This document shows positions 1-9,700 of a DNA stretch of 64,000 bases, one piece after another. The notes below the pieces were generated by a model. It saw only the letters and a list, made by a program, of their open reading frames with translations. It ran no database searches and was not told the DNA's origin. Each line of letters begins with the position of its first letter. Position 1 is the first letter of the stretch. The translations under genes and the position numbers were made by a program. The DNA comes from Propionibacteriaceae bacterium (GTDB lineage Bacteria > Actinomycetota > Actinomycetes > Propionibacteriales > Propionibacteriaceae), in NCBI GenBank assembly GCA_031285845.1, contig JAITVK010000032.1, forward strand, positions 62,001 to 126,000, written 5' to 3'.

Positions 1-681
1 TTTCAGTGCGTACGCGACCGCACCGACTCCCCAGCGAAGCACATCCCGTACGTCATCCGTACGCCCCGACTCCCCAGACCCATCCTCGTCGTGGACATAT
101 TCGTCTCACCATGCAACCCAACCCTTGAGGATTCTCGTCGCGAAGAGCGACAATGGATGTGACCGAACAAGAGGTTGAGCCGATTGGTGCTTCGGACAAG
201 GCAGTAGCTCCGGAGGCCGCGCGTCAGGCAGGTGTCCTTTCCCCGCTTGCGTACGGGACCACTCACTCGATGGGACCCGGTCCGTTGAGCCAGGCGGCAT
301 GACCTCACATGATGGACGGTCGGCGGTGTGATCAGCGTTTCCCCGTGGAACTGGACTAGGTCGGTCGTCCATCCCAGTCGCCGCACGGGGCCGTGACATG
401 TTTCGTCTCCTAGACAGGTCGCGGTGACACCAGGACCATCCAGAGAACAGGCGGGAGAGAGGGATCCCGTATGAATACCCCCGCTCGTGGTTCCTCTCCC
501 CCGCCCCCCTTCTTCGCGTCCCGTTTCAGTCGCCGGTGAGCCGAGCCAAAACGTTGGACCGACCCGAAGCTGCAGTCGCCCCCGACTGCGTCGGTCGTCG
601 GAGGCTCCGTTCCAGCAGACAGCCGCGAACCCACAGGCCGTAGCCCCGTCGCCGCAGCGCGACCAGCGAAAGGGAATCCCC
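1..681. other. Region without a convincing gene
   Basis: I see no supported gene here. Long minus-strand reading frames cover the region but their composition (many Arg, Ser, Gly, Cys, no family pattern) looks like non-coding frames of GC-rich DNA. The only small candidate is a 49-codon plus-strand frame at 153-302 beginning MDVTEQEVEPIGAS, with a poor ribosome binding site and no family I recognise. The last part should hold the promoter of the SDR gene. Confidence 0.4.
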
Positions 682-1452
682 ATGCCCACCACATCACGAT
701 CAGATTTATATAGTCAACGATTCGTCGGCAAGACCGCCGTCGTCACGGGGGCAGGATCCGGCATCGGACTTGCCACGGCTGAGATGATCATCGAAGACGG
801 AGGCCAAGTGGTCGCCGTCGATTTGGTCCGCGAACGTCTAGCCGACGCCCAGGCCCGACTGGGCTCCTCCTACATCCCCCATCCCATCGACATCACTGTT
901 CCTGGCGCGGCCGACGAGGTCGTCACCCACGCCGGTCGTCCGATCGACATTCTGGTGAACAACGCCGGAATCATGGACGGCTTCTTGCCGGCCGCCGAGG
1001 TCGACGACGCCACCTGGGATCGGGTGCTGGCGGTGAACACGACAGCGATGATGCGTTTCTGCCGCGCGGCCATTCCGCTGATGATTCGTCAAGGCCATGG
1101 CGCGATCGTCAACGTGTCATCCGAAGCCAGCCTCAGGATTTGCGCTGGAATCGCCTACACGGCGTCCAAACATGCCGTGAACGGGATCACGAAACACATC
1201 GCGGCGATCTACGCGTCAGCGGGCATCCGCTGCAACGCCGTCGCCCCCGGCAGCGTACGGACAAATGTCGGCGGAGCCTTCAAGTCCGAGGTGGCGGCCC
1301 ACCGGCTGAACCCGATCATGGCCGCGACAGTGCCCGAAGCGGCCGAGCCTGAACTGCTCGCCCGCGCGATCTGCTTCCTGGCCGACGACTACGGCGCGAA
1401 ACACATCAACGGAGTCATCCTCCCAGTCGACGCAGGGTGGTCCGTCGTCTGA
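682..1452 (+). CDS. SDR-family NAD(P)-dependent oxidoreductase
   Basis: A 256-residue classical short-chain dehydrogenase/reductase. It has the cofactor motif TGAGSGIG at residues 22-29, NNAG at 93-96, and the catalytic Ser (about 146), Tyr159 and Lys163 in the pattern YTASK. The Asp at the end of the second strand (VVAVDLV) suggests NAD(H) preference, which is inference. The reading frame is open further upstream, but ATG 682 is preceded by AAAGGGA at good spacing and gives the normal family length with the Rossmann fold near the N terminus. The substrate cannot be told from sequence. A strong hairpin follows the stop codon, so the gene is probably a single transcription unit. Confidence 0.9.
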   Translation: MPTTSRSDLYSQRFVGKTAVVTGAGSGIGLATAEMIIEDGGQVVAVDLVRERLADAQARLGSSYIPHPIDITVPGAADEVVTHAGRPIDILVNNAGIMDGFLPAAEVDDATWDRVLAVNTTAMMRFCRAAIPLMIRQGHGAIVNVSSEASLRICAGIAYTASKHAVNGITKHIAAIYASAGIRCNAVAPGSVRTNVGGAFKSEVAAHRLNPIMAATVPEAAEPELLARAICFLADDYGAKHINGVILPVDAGWSVV

Positions 1453-1461
1453 GAGTCCCCA

Positions 1462-1499
1462 GCCCTGACGGACCGTCCGATACTGCGGTCCGTCAGGGC
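1462..1499 (+). terminator. Stem-loop after SDR gene
   Basis: Perfect 14-bp inverted repeat (1462-1475 and 1486-1499, loop 10 nt) starting ten bases after the SDR stop codon. No T-tract follows, which is common for actinobacterial terminators. Confidence 0.6.
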
Positions 1500-1747
1500 G
1501 TCCCGCTTCGCGTCTTGGCCCGCACGGCCCTGTGTCTCGGGGGGCGACCTGCCCCGGTCGACACCGCGCTGACTGATGGCACGGTACGCCGCCAGGTCTC
1601 GGGAGCGCGCCACACCTCACCCACACCACTGACAGCTCGCGCGACCTCCATCTAGATTTCGTCGCTATTTCATGTTAGGTTGTCCTCACAGCATCGTTCA
1701 ATCGCCGGCGAAGCCGCTGAGAGTGAACATCGTCAAAGGAGAACCGC

Positions 1748-3166
1748 ATGTCGACACCCGATCACCCGACGCCTCCCGTCTCCAAGGGCATCTTCGCCTG
1801 GCTAGCTGCGCCGCCACCACTCGTGCCCGCGCTCTCAGAGGCCGAAGCTCGTCGAATCTACCCGAGCAAAAGACTGCAAGTCTTCCTCGGCATCTTTTTC
1901 GGGTACGCCGCCTTCTACCTGATTCGGAACAATGTCTCGCTGGTGGCTGCGATTCTCAACGACGAGGCGGGATTGTCGAAGACGGGCATCGGCATCATCG
2001 CCAACGCCGTGCTGATCGCGTACGGCTTCTCGAAATTCTTCTCCGCCACAATCTCCGACCGTTCCAACGCTCGCTACTTCTTGCCGATCGGTCTGGCATT
2101 ATCTGCGCTCACGAACTTCGTGGTCGCCTTCACACCCGGTGTGGCCACATCGGTCGGATTGTTCGCGACGTTGATGTTCATCAACGGCTGGTTCCAAGGC
2201 ATGGGTTGGCCGCCCAGTGGCCGGGTCCTCGTCCACTGGTTCTCCACCAACGAGCGCGGTTGGAAAACCGCGATCTGGAATTGCGCCCACAACATCGGCG
2301 GGGTCGGCTTGGGCGCATTGGCGGCTTTGGGACTGTCCCTGAGCGGCCAACAGTGGCAAGCCGCGTTCTGGCTGCCCGCGATCGTCGCACTGATCGTGGC
2401 TGTGATCGTGTTCTTCCTGATCCGCGACACCCCCGCCTCGATCGGATTGCCGCCGATCGAACAGTTCCGCAACGATCCACCGAAAGTCGAGACCGACCCG
2501 GGCGAGGCCAGCAAGCTGAAGTACTGGCAGATCGTTCTGCGCCACGTCGTCCTCAACCCGACCATGGTCTTCCTTGCCTTGGCCAACGTCTTCATCTACG
2601 CCTTGAGATACGGCATCACCACGTGGACACCGACGTACTTGACCCAACATCATCAGATGTCGGTCGTGTCCGGCATCGCCGGTTTCTCACTGTTCGAGCT
2701 GTCAGGCATCGTGGGAACCTTGGTCACCGGGTGGGTCTCCGACCATGTGTTCAGAGGCAACCGCTCGACCACCGGGATGGCCTTCCTCGGGTTGTTCGGC
2801 GTCTGCCTGGTCCTCTACTGGCTGTCACCGGTCGGAACGCCCGGCTGGCTGCTCATGACCTATCTGGCGCTGATGGGCGCGTGCATCTATGGACCAGTGA
2901 TGTTGATCGGATTGCAGGCCCTCGACATGTCCGCCCGCCACGTCGCTGGCACGGCGGCCGGTTTCACTGGTTTGTTCGGGTACGTCCTCGGTGCGACCAT
3001 GGCCTCCTCGTTGATCGGCTGGATCGTCGATCACATGGGTTGGAACTGGGCGTACATCCTGTTGGTCGTTTGCGTCGGCGCCGCGATCGGCTTCCTGGTG
3101 GCCGTCCTGCCCCGCGAGAAAACCCTCATCGCAGCCCACGACGCCAAGGTCGCCGCGCGGCGATGA
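1748..3166 (+). CDS. MFS transporter, organophosphate:phosphate antiporter type
   Basis: A 472-residue membrane protein with about twelve hydrophobic segments. The N-terminal part (FFGYAAFYLIRNNVSL, then GIIANAVLIAYGFSKFFSATISDR) matches the organophosphate:phosphate antiporter branch of the MFS (GlpT/UhpT/PgtP relatives), including the YLIRNN motif of the first helix and a loop DR after helix 3. It probably imports a phosphorylated or other anionic small molecule; the substrate is unknown. ATG 1748 follows AAAGGAG at ideal spacing. A longer overlapping frame at 1672-3234 is a shadow. The gene stands alone between the SDR terminator and the convergent methyltransferase gene. Confidence 0.85.
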   Translation: MSTPDHPTPPVSKGIFAWLAAPPPLVPALSEAEARRIYPSKRLQVFLGIFFGYAAFYLIRNNVSLVAAILNDEAGLSKTGIGIIANAVLIAYGFSKFFSATISDRSNARYFLPIGLALSALTNFVVAFTPGVATSVGLFATLMFINGWFQGMGWPPSGRVLVHWFSTNERGWKTAIWNCAHNIGGVGLGALAALGLSLSGQQWQAAFWLPAIVALIVAVIVFFLIRDTPASIGLPPIEQFRNDPPKVETDPGEASKLKYWQIVLRHVVLNPTMVFLALANVFIYALRYGITTWTPTYLTQHHQMSVVSGIAGFSLFELSGIVGTLVTGWVSDHVFRGNRSTTGMAFLGLFGVCLVLYWLSPVGTPGWLLMTYLALMGACIYGPVMLIGLQALDMSARHVAGTAAGFTGLFGYVLGATMASSLIGWIVDHMGWNWAYILLVVCVGAAIGFLVAVLPREKTLIAAHDAKVAARR

Positions 3167-3285
3167 GCCGCAGAGGCATGAGGCGTACGGACGCAGGTCA
3201 CACGACAGCGGGGACGAGACATTTGGGCGAGTGATGACTCCCTTGTGGTGTCGGATGGGCGTCGCGCGGGATGAGACTCGGTCTT

Positions 3286-3792
3286 CTAAGCGCGAGCCTC
3301 GCGATCGAGCAGGCCGCGTTTCAACGGCACGCCGTACGCGAAACCACCTAGGCCACCGTCTGATCGAATCACGCGATGACAAGGGACGAACAAGGCCACA
3401 GCGTTGGAGGCGCAAGCGCTGCCGGCCGCTCGAATCGCCGCTGGGTTGCCGGATCGGGCGGCCAATTCAGCGTAGGTGATGGGCTGACCGACCTGAATCG
3501 TCCGTAGCGCCGCCCAGGCCGCTTGACGGAACGGCCCCGACTGTTGACGCGCCGGGACACGACACGGCGCGGTCAAATCGCCGTCGTAATAGTCCCCGAC
3601 GGCTTGGCTGGCCTCGCGCAGCAGCGGCGAACGAGCGGACGGCTCCACGTCGTACGGTCTCAGGCGCGGGTGGATCAGCCCGATGAGCCGCGCTAGGTCG
3701 TCAGTCCACCCGCTGGCGAGCAGCGCCTCCTCAGAAGCCACGATGGTGAACACCCCATCGGGAGTGTTCACCATCGTCGAAGTCGCAATCAT
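3286..3792 (-). CDS. ogt: Methylated-DNA--[protein]-cysteine S-methyltransferase
   Basis: A 168-residue O6-alkylguanine DNA repair protein. The C-terminal DNA-binding/methyltransferase domain shows GQPITYAELAARSGNPAAIRAAG, the helix-turn-helix with its arginine finger, and the active-site motif PCHRV with the acceptor Cys at about residue 138, followed by the conserved GGLGGFAYG. It removes alkyl groups from guanine to its own cysteine in a suicide reaction. Length matches Ogt rather than Ada. The start at 3792 has no Shine-Dalgarno but TAGCGT lies six bases upstream, fitting a leaderless transcript; ATG 3774 is an alternative. A perfect inverted repeat overlaps the first codons. Confidence 0.9.
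   Translation of the reverse strand: MIATSTMVNTPDGVFTIVASEEALLASGWTDDLARLIGLIHPRLRPYDVEPSARSPLLREASQAVGDYYDGDLTAPCRVPARQQSGPFRQAAWAALRTIQVGQPITYAELAARSGNPAAIRAAGSACASNAVALFVPCHRVIRSDGGLGGFAYGVPLKRGLLDREARA
3740..3777. repeat. 14-bp inverted repeat over the start of ogt
   Basis: Arms 3740-3753 and 3764-3777 are perfect complements with a 10-nt loop. It lies within the first codons of the methyltransferase gene and includes the alternative start codon, so it could be an operator or an mRNA hairpin limiting translation; that role is inference. Confidence 0.5.
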
Positions 3793-3852
3793 GGCTTCAC
3801 GCTATCGCAGATCGGCCGACTCGACTCATTCTCATGCCACGCTGACTCCACC

Positions 3853-5706
3853 TCAGTCCTGGGCTTGGGCAGTCCCAAGCTGGGCCCCTGCGGCGTCCGT
3901 CAAAACGTAGGTTTGCCCCGCCACGAGGTCTGAGGAGCTGAACATGAAGGTCGCGGCGGATTTCGGCAAAGTGAACGTCGCCACGTGAGCGCCAGACTCG
4001 TCGTTCAGGTTCACTGTCGCGCCCTCAGCCAGCGTGACGCGCAGCGAGACGTACGGCTGGTTGCCCGACGCTGGATCCTGGGTCATTCCACCGGAATCCA
4101 CCGTCATCAACTGGCCGCCGGTGACCACAATGCCCGTGCCTGCGTCCAATGCGCCATTTCCAGACTGAGTCGGGCCGTAGACGGTCACGTCACCCCCGGT
4201 CATCGAGGCTGTGCCGTTGGAATCCAGACCATCGCCTTGAGCGTTGACCACCAGAGTTCCACCGGAGATCTTCAACACTTGATCGCCCGAAACCGCCATG
4301 CCGCCAGGACCACCGCCCATGCCGCCCGCGGGGCCTGCACCATTCGCGCCGGATTGATCCGCGCCGTCGGTGCTCGTTCCTCTGGGACCACGACCAGCCC
4401 AGCCGCCTCCGCCCGGCATGTCCGTCGGCATGTCCGTCGGCATCCCGGCAGGACGGTCGGTGGGCATCCCCGATGGCATCCCGCTGGGCATGGTTCCGCC
4501 GCCCGGCCATCCGCCACCGTCAGTGGGCATATCAGTCGGCATCCCCGACGGCATCTGACCGTCGCCCCACGGCATCTGCGTTCCCGCATCCGTCTCGCTG
4601 GTCACCCCACCGGCGGCGTTCAAACCGTCATCGCTGGACGTGATGTCGATCTGGCCGCCGATGATGTGGATGACATAGCCTTCCAAGCCCTCGCCCGCTT
4701 TGGCCACATCGACCACTCCATCCTCGATCACCAGCGCGACCTCAGCGTGGATGCCATCGTCGCCGCAAGACAAAGTCAATTCACCACCGGAGATCAGCTC
4801 ATCGGTTTGGGCTGTCATACAGTCGTCCCCAGCCACCAGTTGGGCGCTACCGCCGCTGAATTGAATGAACCCCGCGGTCTCGTCGGAGTCGTTGGTCGAC
4901 TTCCACGCGTCACCGGTGGCGTCGACCACGATCTGACCGTCCGTCACCTGAAGATAGTCTTTGCCCCGAATACCATCATCACCGGCTTTGACTGTCACCT
5001 GACCGCCGTCGATGGTCAACCCATCGGTGGAGACGATGCCATCCTGATCAGCGCTGGTCACCGCCAACGACCCGGCGCCGTCGATGACCAGTGTTCCTTT
5101 CGAATACAGCGCGCCCTCGTAGCCGTCAGTGGCATCCTCACTGGGCGCGCCCGCGTCAGTGATGACGTTGTCTGTGCCCTCGACCAGATGGATTCCGACC
5201 TGATCAGTGTTGACGACGATCAGCGCGCCGGGCTGATCGGAGTCGATGGTCACCCCAGCCAATTCCAGATCGACCTGACCGCCACCGCTGTTGACGATGA
5301 CCTGGCCCTTCCAGTCGCCCGTCAGACGGTACGACCCTGTGGAAGTGATCGACAGCGTGCCGTTGTCGACCGTGACCCCCGAACCGGAGGAAGGATTCGA
5401 CAAGTCGATGTTCACCACATCACCGCTGGCCGCGTCCAGGCTCAAAGGCGTCAGATTGGATGACATCGCATCAGCCACCGAGGTCGGCAGATAGTTTGAG
5501 ATCGCTGCGACAGTGTTCGTTCCCGAACCTGTGGCGCTCGCAGTCGACCCCGGCGTCAACGCTCCGGACACTGCCGAACAACCCCCCATCAGCGCCAGCC
5601 CGCCCACGACCACGGGAATCAGAACCCGCAACGTGCGACGCACGGATCGCGTGGTCGAACAGCCCGAATCTTCGGCGGAACCAGTGTCAGAATCAGCATG
5701 TCTCAT
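3853..5706 (-). CDS. Secreted carbohydrate-binding-domain lipoprotein (Cthe_2159 type)
   Basis: A 617-residue exported protein. The N terminus has a basic stretch, a hydrophobic segment (VLIPVVVGGLALMGGC) and a lipobox Cys. The rest is a right-handed beta-helix-like series of repeats of the form ...ITSTGSYRLTGDWKGQVIV..., DGIVSTDGLTIDGGQVTVKAGDDGI..., typical of the DUF4353/Cthe_2159 carbohydrate-binding-domain family (calcium-dependent polysaccharide binders). A Met-Pro-Thr-Asp-rich low-complexity stretch (several SGMPTDMPTD units) and a Gly-rich stretch interrupt it near residues 390-480. I chose ATG 5706 because GAGGA precedes it; upstream starts (TTG 5748, ATG 5727) lack a ribosome site. 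It follows the DUF4956 gene and is probably its operon partner. Confidence 0.8.
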   Translation of the reverse strand: MRHADSDTGSAEDSGCSTTRSVRRTLRVLIPVVVGGLALMGGCSAVSGALTPGSTASATGSGTNTVAAISNYLPTSVADAMSSNLTPLSLDAASGDVVNIDLSNPSSGSGVTVDNGTLSITSTGSYRLTGDWKGQVIVNSGGGQVDLELAGVTIDSDQPGALIVVNTDQVGIHLVEGTDNVITDAGAPSEDATDGYEGALYSKGTLVIDGAGSLAVTSADQDGIVSTDGLTIDGGQVTVKAGDDGIRGKDYLQVTDGQIVVDATGDAWKSTNDSDETAGFIQFSGGSAQLVAGDDCMTAQTDELISGGELTLSCGDDGIHAEVALVIEDGVVDVAKAGEGLEGYVIHIIGGQIDITSSDDGLNAAGGVTSETDAGTQMPWGDGQMPSGMPTDMPTDGGGWPGGGTMPSGMPSGMPTDRPAGMPTDMPTDMPGGGGWAGRGPRGTSTDGADQSGANGAGPAGGMGGGPGGMAVSGDQVLKISGGTLVVNAQGDGLDSNGTASMTGGDVTVYGPTQSGNGALDAGTGIVVTGGQLMTVDSGGMTQDPASGNQPYVSLRVTLAEGATVNLNDESGAHVATFTLPKSAATFMFSSSDLVAGQTYVLTDAAGAQLGTAQAQD

Positions 5707-5750
5707 CAGATGTTTCCTCGGTTTCATCAGTGTCAGTCGGATCGACAAGG

Positions 5751-6446
5751 TCAGTTCGACGGTCGCGTTGGATCGTACGGTGTGGGCGTGCTCGGATCGG
5801 GGGTGTCAGGGCGCGATGTCGTCGGGTCGTACCATGTCTGAACTGGCCCGGTCCCGGACATGGCCGGGACCAGCGTCGAGTCTTCAGAGCGGACGATTGA
5901 AGGGTTGCGACTGGGACGGTAGCGCACCTCAGCGACCGTGAAATGTTTGACGAAATCAACTTTGACCGGCGTGACGGAGACGACATCGGCTTGGAGGAGA
6001 GCTTCGACGGCGCTCTTCAGTTCGCCCGGATCGGTGATGGCTTCACGGAAAGTGACCGTTTGAGTGAGTGAGGCGCGGGAGAACACCGTGGCGTCTCCGA
6101 CCGCGAGAACCACGACGATCAGCGCCATCAACCCGATCGACAGCCAGGCATGATACGCGCCCAGTCCACCGATGATGCCCAACGCCAAGGAGCAGAAGTA
6201 GTACGCGATCTCACGCTGGGTCAGCTTCTCCGACCGCAGCCGGATCAACGCCAACACGCCGAACAAACCAAAACCGACACCGGCGTTGATCGGCGTCGAA
6301 GACAGCGCGGTGGCGACACCCAGGACGGAAATGTTGACCGCGACGTACGCCATGGCCAAGTCGTGGCGACGGTGACGCGGAAAGTACAAGACGATGGCCA
6401 AGACGCACACCGCGATGACATCGGCGATCGGCACGAGATAGGACAT
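5751..6446 (-). CDS. DUF4956 domain membrane protein
   Basis: A 231-residue protein with about four membrane segments in the first 125 residues (IADVIAVCVLAIVLYFP; NISVLGVATAL; GLFGVLALIRLRS; LGIIGGLGAYHA) and a soluble C-terminal domain. The pattern GFGLFGVLALIRLRSE..T.REIAYYF is characteristic of DUF4956. In many Gram-positive bacteria this family is encoded with a VTC-type polyphosphate polymerase and a Cthe_2159 carbohydrate-binding protein. Here only the latter partner is adjacent, 44 bases downstream; no VTC gene is visible in the window. ATG 6446 has AAAGAG upstream. Function unknown. Confidence 0.8.
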   Translation of the reverse strand: MSYLVPIADVIAVCVLAIVLYFPRHRRHDLAMAYVAVNISVLGVATALSSTPINAGVGFGLFGVLALIRLRSEKLTQREIAYYFCSLALGIIGGLGAYHAWLSIGLMALIVVVLAVGDATVFSRASLTQTVTFREAITDPGELKSAVEALLQADVVSVTPVKVDFVKHFTVAEVRYRPSRNPSIVRSEDSTLVPAMSGTGPVQTWYDPTTSRPDTPDPSTPTPYDPTRPSN

Positions 6447-6731
6447 GGTGACTCTTTCAGGAATTCGGTGGGGACCGGCTCCCCCGAGCGGTTCGCTCGT
6501 TGTGGCTCTAGCTAAAACTGCTCGAACTGAGGAATCTCAAAGAATCTGGATCACTTGCCGATCTCGGCCCGATCACCCAGTGAGGGTTGGATGGGCTCGT
6601 CGAATTACATCACCATGAGGGCTGTTTGTCCTCATCAGGAGGTTATAGGGTGATTTTGGGGGTAGCGGCATGGGAGCGTGTCCGGGTTTCTATGCCGGCA
6701 GCAACGCACGCTCGACAGATGGGTATCGACC
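6447..6731. promoter_or_regulatory. Divergent promoter region
   Basis: About 285 bases between the minus-strand DUF4956 gene and the plus-strand surface-protein gene; both promoters must lie here. The part around 6485-6560 is relatively AT-rich. I could not assign convincing -35/-10 pairs. Confidence 0.4.
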
Positions 6732-9700
6732 ATGAGAAGAACCGCCCGACCACTCGCCTTGACCGCCGCGATCACACTAGCCCTGTCGTCAGTGATGATG
6801 ACCTTCGCGCCAACCACCCAAGCCGTGGTCCCAGCACCCAGTGGCGACTCCGCTGTCGTCTCGGTCAAAGTCGGGGGCATCCGAGAAGGAACCGCTGTCA
6901 CTGGCCTGGCCGGAGTCACCCTGCAGCTACACAAGGGTGGTCGATCCAACACGGTCGGTGATCCCATCACCGACCCGTGGGCGACCTGCGTGTCTGACGC
7001 CGACGGCGACTGCAACTTCGTCATCCCCGACACCGCGCCCGGGGAAGCCAACTTTGACAACCGGTTCTACATCAAACAGGCCGATTCCAGCCCCACCGGA
7101 TGGTACGAGAACTCCACCTTCTCCACCTCGTCCCGCCTGACCGACCCGTCGTACGTCATGCGCACTGGACTTCAACTGCGTGACGGCCGAACGTACCTGT
7201 CGACCCGCGACTTCCCGCTCACCAACACTGGCGGGCGCTCCTCAGCAGGCGTCTGGGCCGAATCGTTGGACAACCCGGCCTTGCCCGCCTCCTGTGGAAT
7301 CAACGCCGCGTTGATCCTCGACCTGTCGTACTCGGTGGCCAGCGGCGACGGTGGCGACTCTGCCTTGCCCCAACTGAAAGCGGCGGCCACCGGGCTGACC
7401 GACGCGTTGGTCGGAACCGCCAGCCAAGTGGGATTGTTCACTTTCGGACGCAATGCCCCGGCTTCCTTCCCGATGAACGCCAACCGCCCGTTGACACCAG
7501 TGTCGACCCAGGCCGGGGCCTCACAGGTGGAAGGCTGGATCTCGGGCCTGGCGATCCCAGGCACTGGAGGCGCCGTGGGCGGAATCGGCAACGCCGAGTC
7601 GACCAACTGGGATCAGGGGCTCTACCAGGTCGCACAGCAACAAAACGACGCTGCCGGAAAACTGTTCGATGTGGCCATCATCATCACCGATGGTGACCCC
7701 ACCCGCTATTCCGAGGCGATGGGCAACGGTTACACGACCCGCTTCGCCGAAGTCGAACAGGCCGTCTTCTCCGCCAACGCGCTGAAAGAGCGGGGCACAC
7801 GAGTCATCGCCATCGGTGTCGGCGACGGCGTGGTCGACTCGGCCCCCAACCTGAGAGCCATCTCCGGGCCGACATCCAACACCGACTATTACACTGTCGG
7901 ATGGAACGAGGCCGCCGAGACGATCAAATCCTTAGCGTTGGCCGGCTGCGTGGCGGCTCCTCAGACGTCATCACTGAACATCGTCAAACAGGTCGTCCCG
8001 GCGGACAGCAATGGGGATCCTGACTACACCAAAGCGGTTCCGGCCGCAGGATGGACGGTCAAACCCACCACAACCACTTTGGGGGCCACCTTCGACAAGA
8101 CTAGCGGCGTGACAGCGGCCGGCACAGGAGCAGTCGGCTTCACCCTGACGATTCCGAGCGACCAACCCACAGCCGAAGTCACAGTCACCGAAGACACCAC
8201 GCCGATCGATCCGGGCGACAACACGTACACCCCAGTGCCGAGCGCGATCGGCAGTCAAGCGGCGGACTGCGTGCTGAAGAGTCCCACGGGCGGACCAGAC
8301 ACCCCGCTCGCTTTGACCGATCCGAACGCCGCACCGGGCAGTTTCGGGGTCAACCTCGAACCAGGTCAGATCGCGTCCTGCACCATCTACAACCAAGCGA
8401 CCATCGAACCGGCCACCATCCGAGTCGACAAGACCTGGGTCATCAACGGGACGTCGTACGCCGATGGACAGCAGCCGACTGGTTTCTCCTCCAGCTATCT
8501 GATTGATCAGCTCGAGAAGGCGAGTTATCCCGATCTGGCTTGGGGCGTCACCTATCCTGGATGGCAGCCTGGCATGATCGGCACGTTGACCGAAACCGTG
8601 TCACTGCCCGCCAGTTGCACGTGGACCGAGAAGCCGGGGGTCATCACACCCGACCGGCCTGACGGAACTGACACTATCTCATTCACAGGCGTCAGTCTGG
8701 AACGCACCGGCCCCAGTGGGCAACCCGACATCGGCACAGCGTACAACTTGGCGAAGCCCTCGTGGCCCGCGAACCCCACCTGGGTGGGATACAACAGTTC
8801 CTCAGTGACGACCTACAAAGACAAGCTCGAAGCTGGGGACAACACCTGGGTGGTGACCAACGACGTCACCTGCTCACCCCAGTTGCTGTTAGGAAAAATC
8901 GTCACCGGACAACCCGGTGTCGTTTTCCAGACAACCCCAGCCGATCCACGCGATTGGAACTTGAAAGCCATCGACCTGACCGATTCGACCAACCCGCCGC
9001 TAGAATCCCCGCTGCTGCCCGAATGCAGTCCCAGCCAACCCACCGAATGCAACCCGCCAGGTTCGAATTCGGTCGGACATCAACTTGTGACTGCCATCCC
9101 GACCCATGCCTACGCGTTGGCCGAAGCTGGACCGACGACCGCGCCGACCTACATTCAGGAGCTTCACCCCAACGCGGCTCAGCCACTACCCGACGACCCG
9201 AACACTCCAGGCGACGAGTCGCGGCCCATGTCTCTGGAGCCTCAAGCCACAGGCTCGTGGAACTGCGCGACGTACGCTCCCTCTGGGACGGGTGATATCT
9301 TGCCCGAGGGTCACACCTTCGGACGGATCACCATTCCTTACGACACTCGGATGATCGGTTGCACCACCGTCAACGACACAGCGGAGATCAGTGCCACCAA
9401 GACGGTTGTCGGAGGAGCGGCGACCGCCAACCAGTGGACGTACTCGTTGACCCCCGTCGCTGCGAACGCCACCGATCCGGCGCCGAACCTGAGTCAAGCG
9501 ACATTCGGCACGGCCACCACGCCGCAAGCCTACAAAGTGCTGCCAATGCAGAAATACACAGTCTCCGAAGACAGTGGCGGTCCGGCGGGATACACGCTGA
9601 CCGACGTAAGGTGCACTTGGACCGCCCCGCAATGGGGAACCGACGACCCTGAACCCAGTTGGGGGGCTATGATCGTTCACACCGACGAATCGATCTTGCA

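Noticed and set aside
1672..3234. 520-codon frame over the MFS transporter
   Set aside because: Different frame of a clear transporter gene; Arg/His/Pro-rich shadow.
3985..5463. 492-codon plus-strand frame opposite the carbohydrate-binding protein
   Set aside because: Antisense shadow produced by the repeats of the real minus-strand gene.
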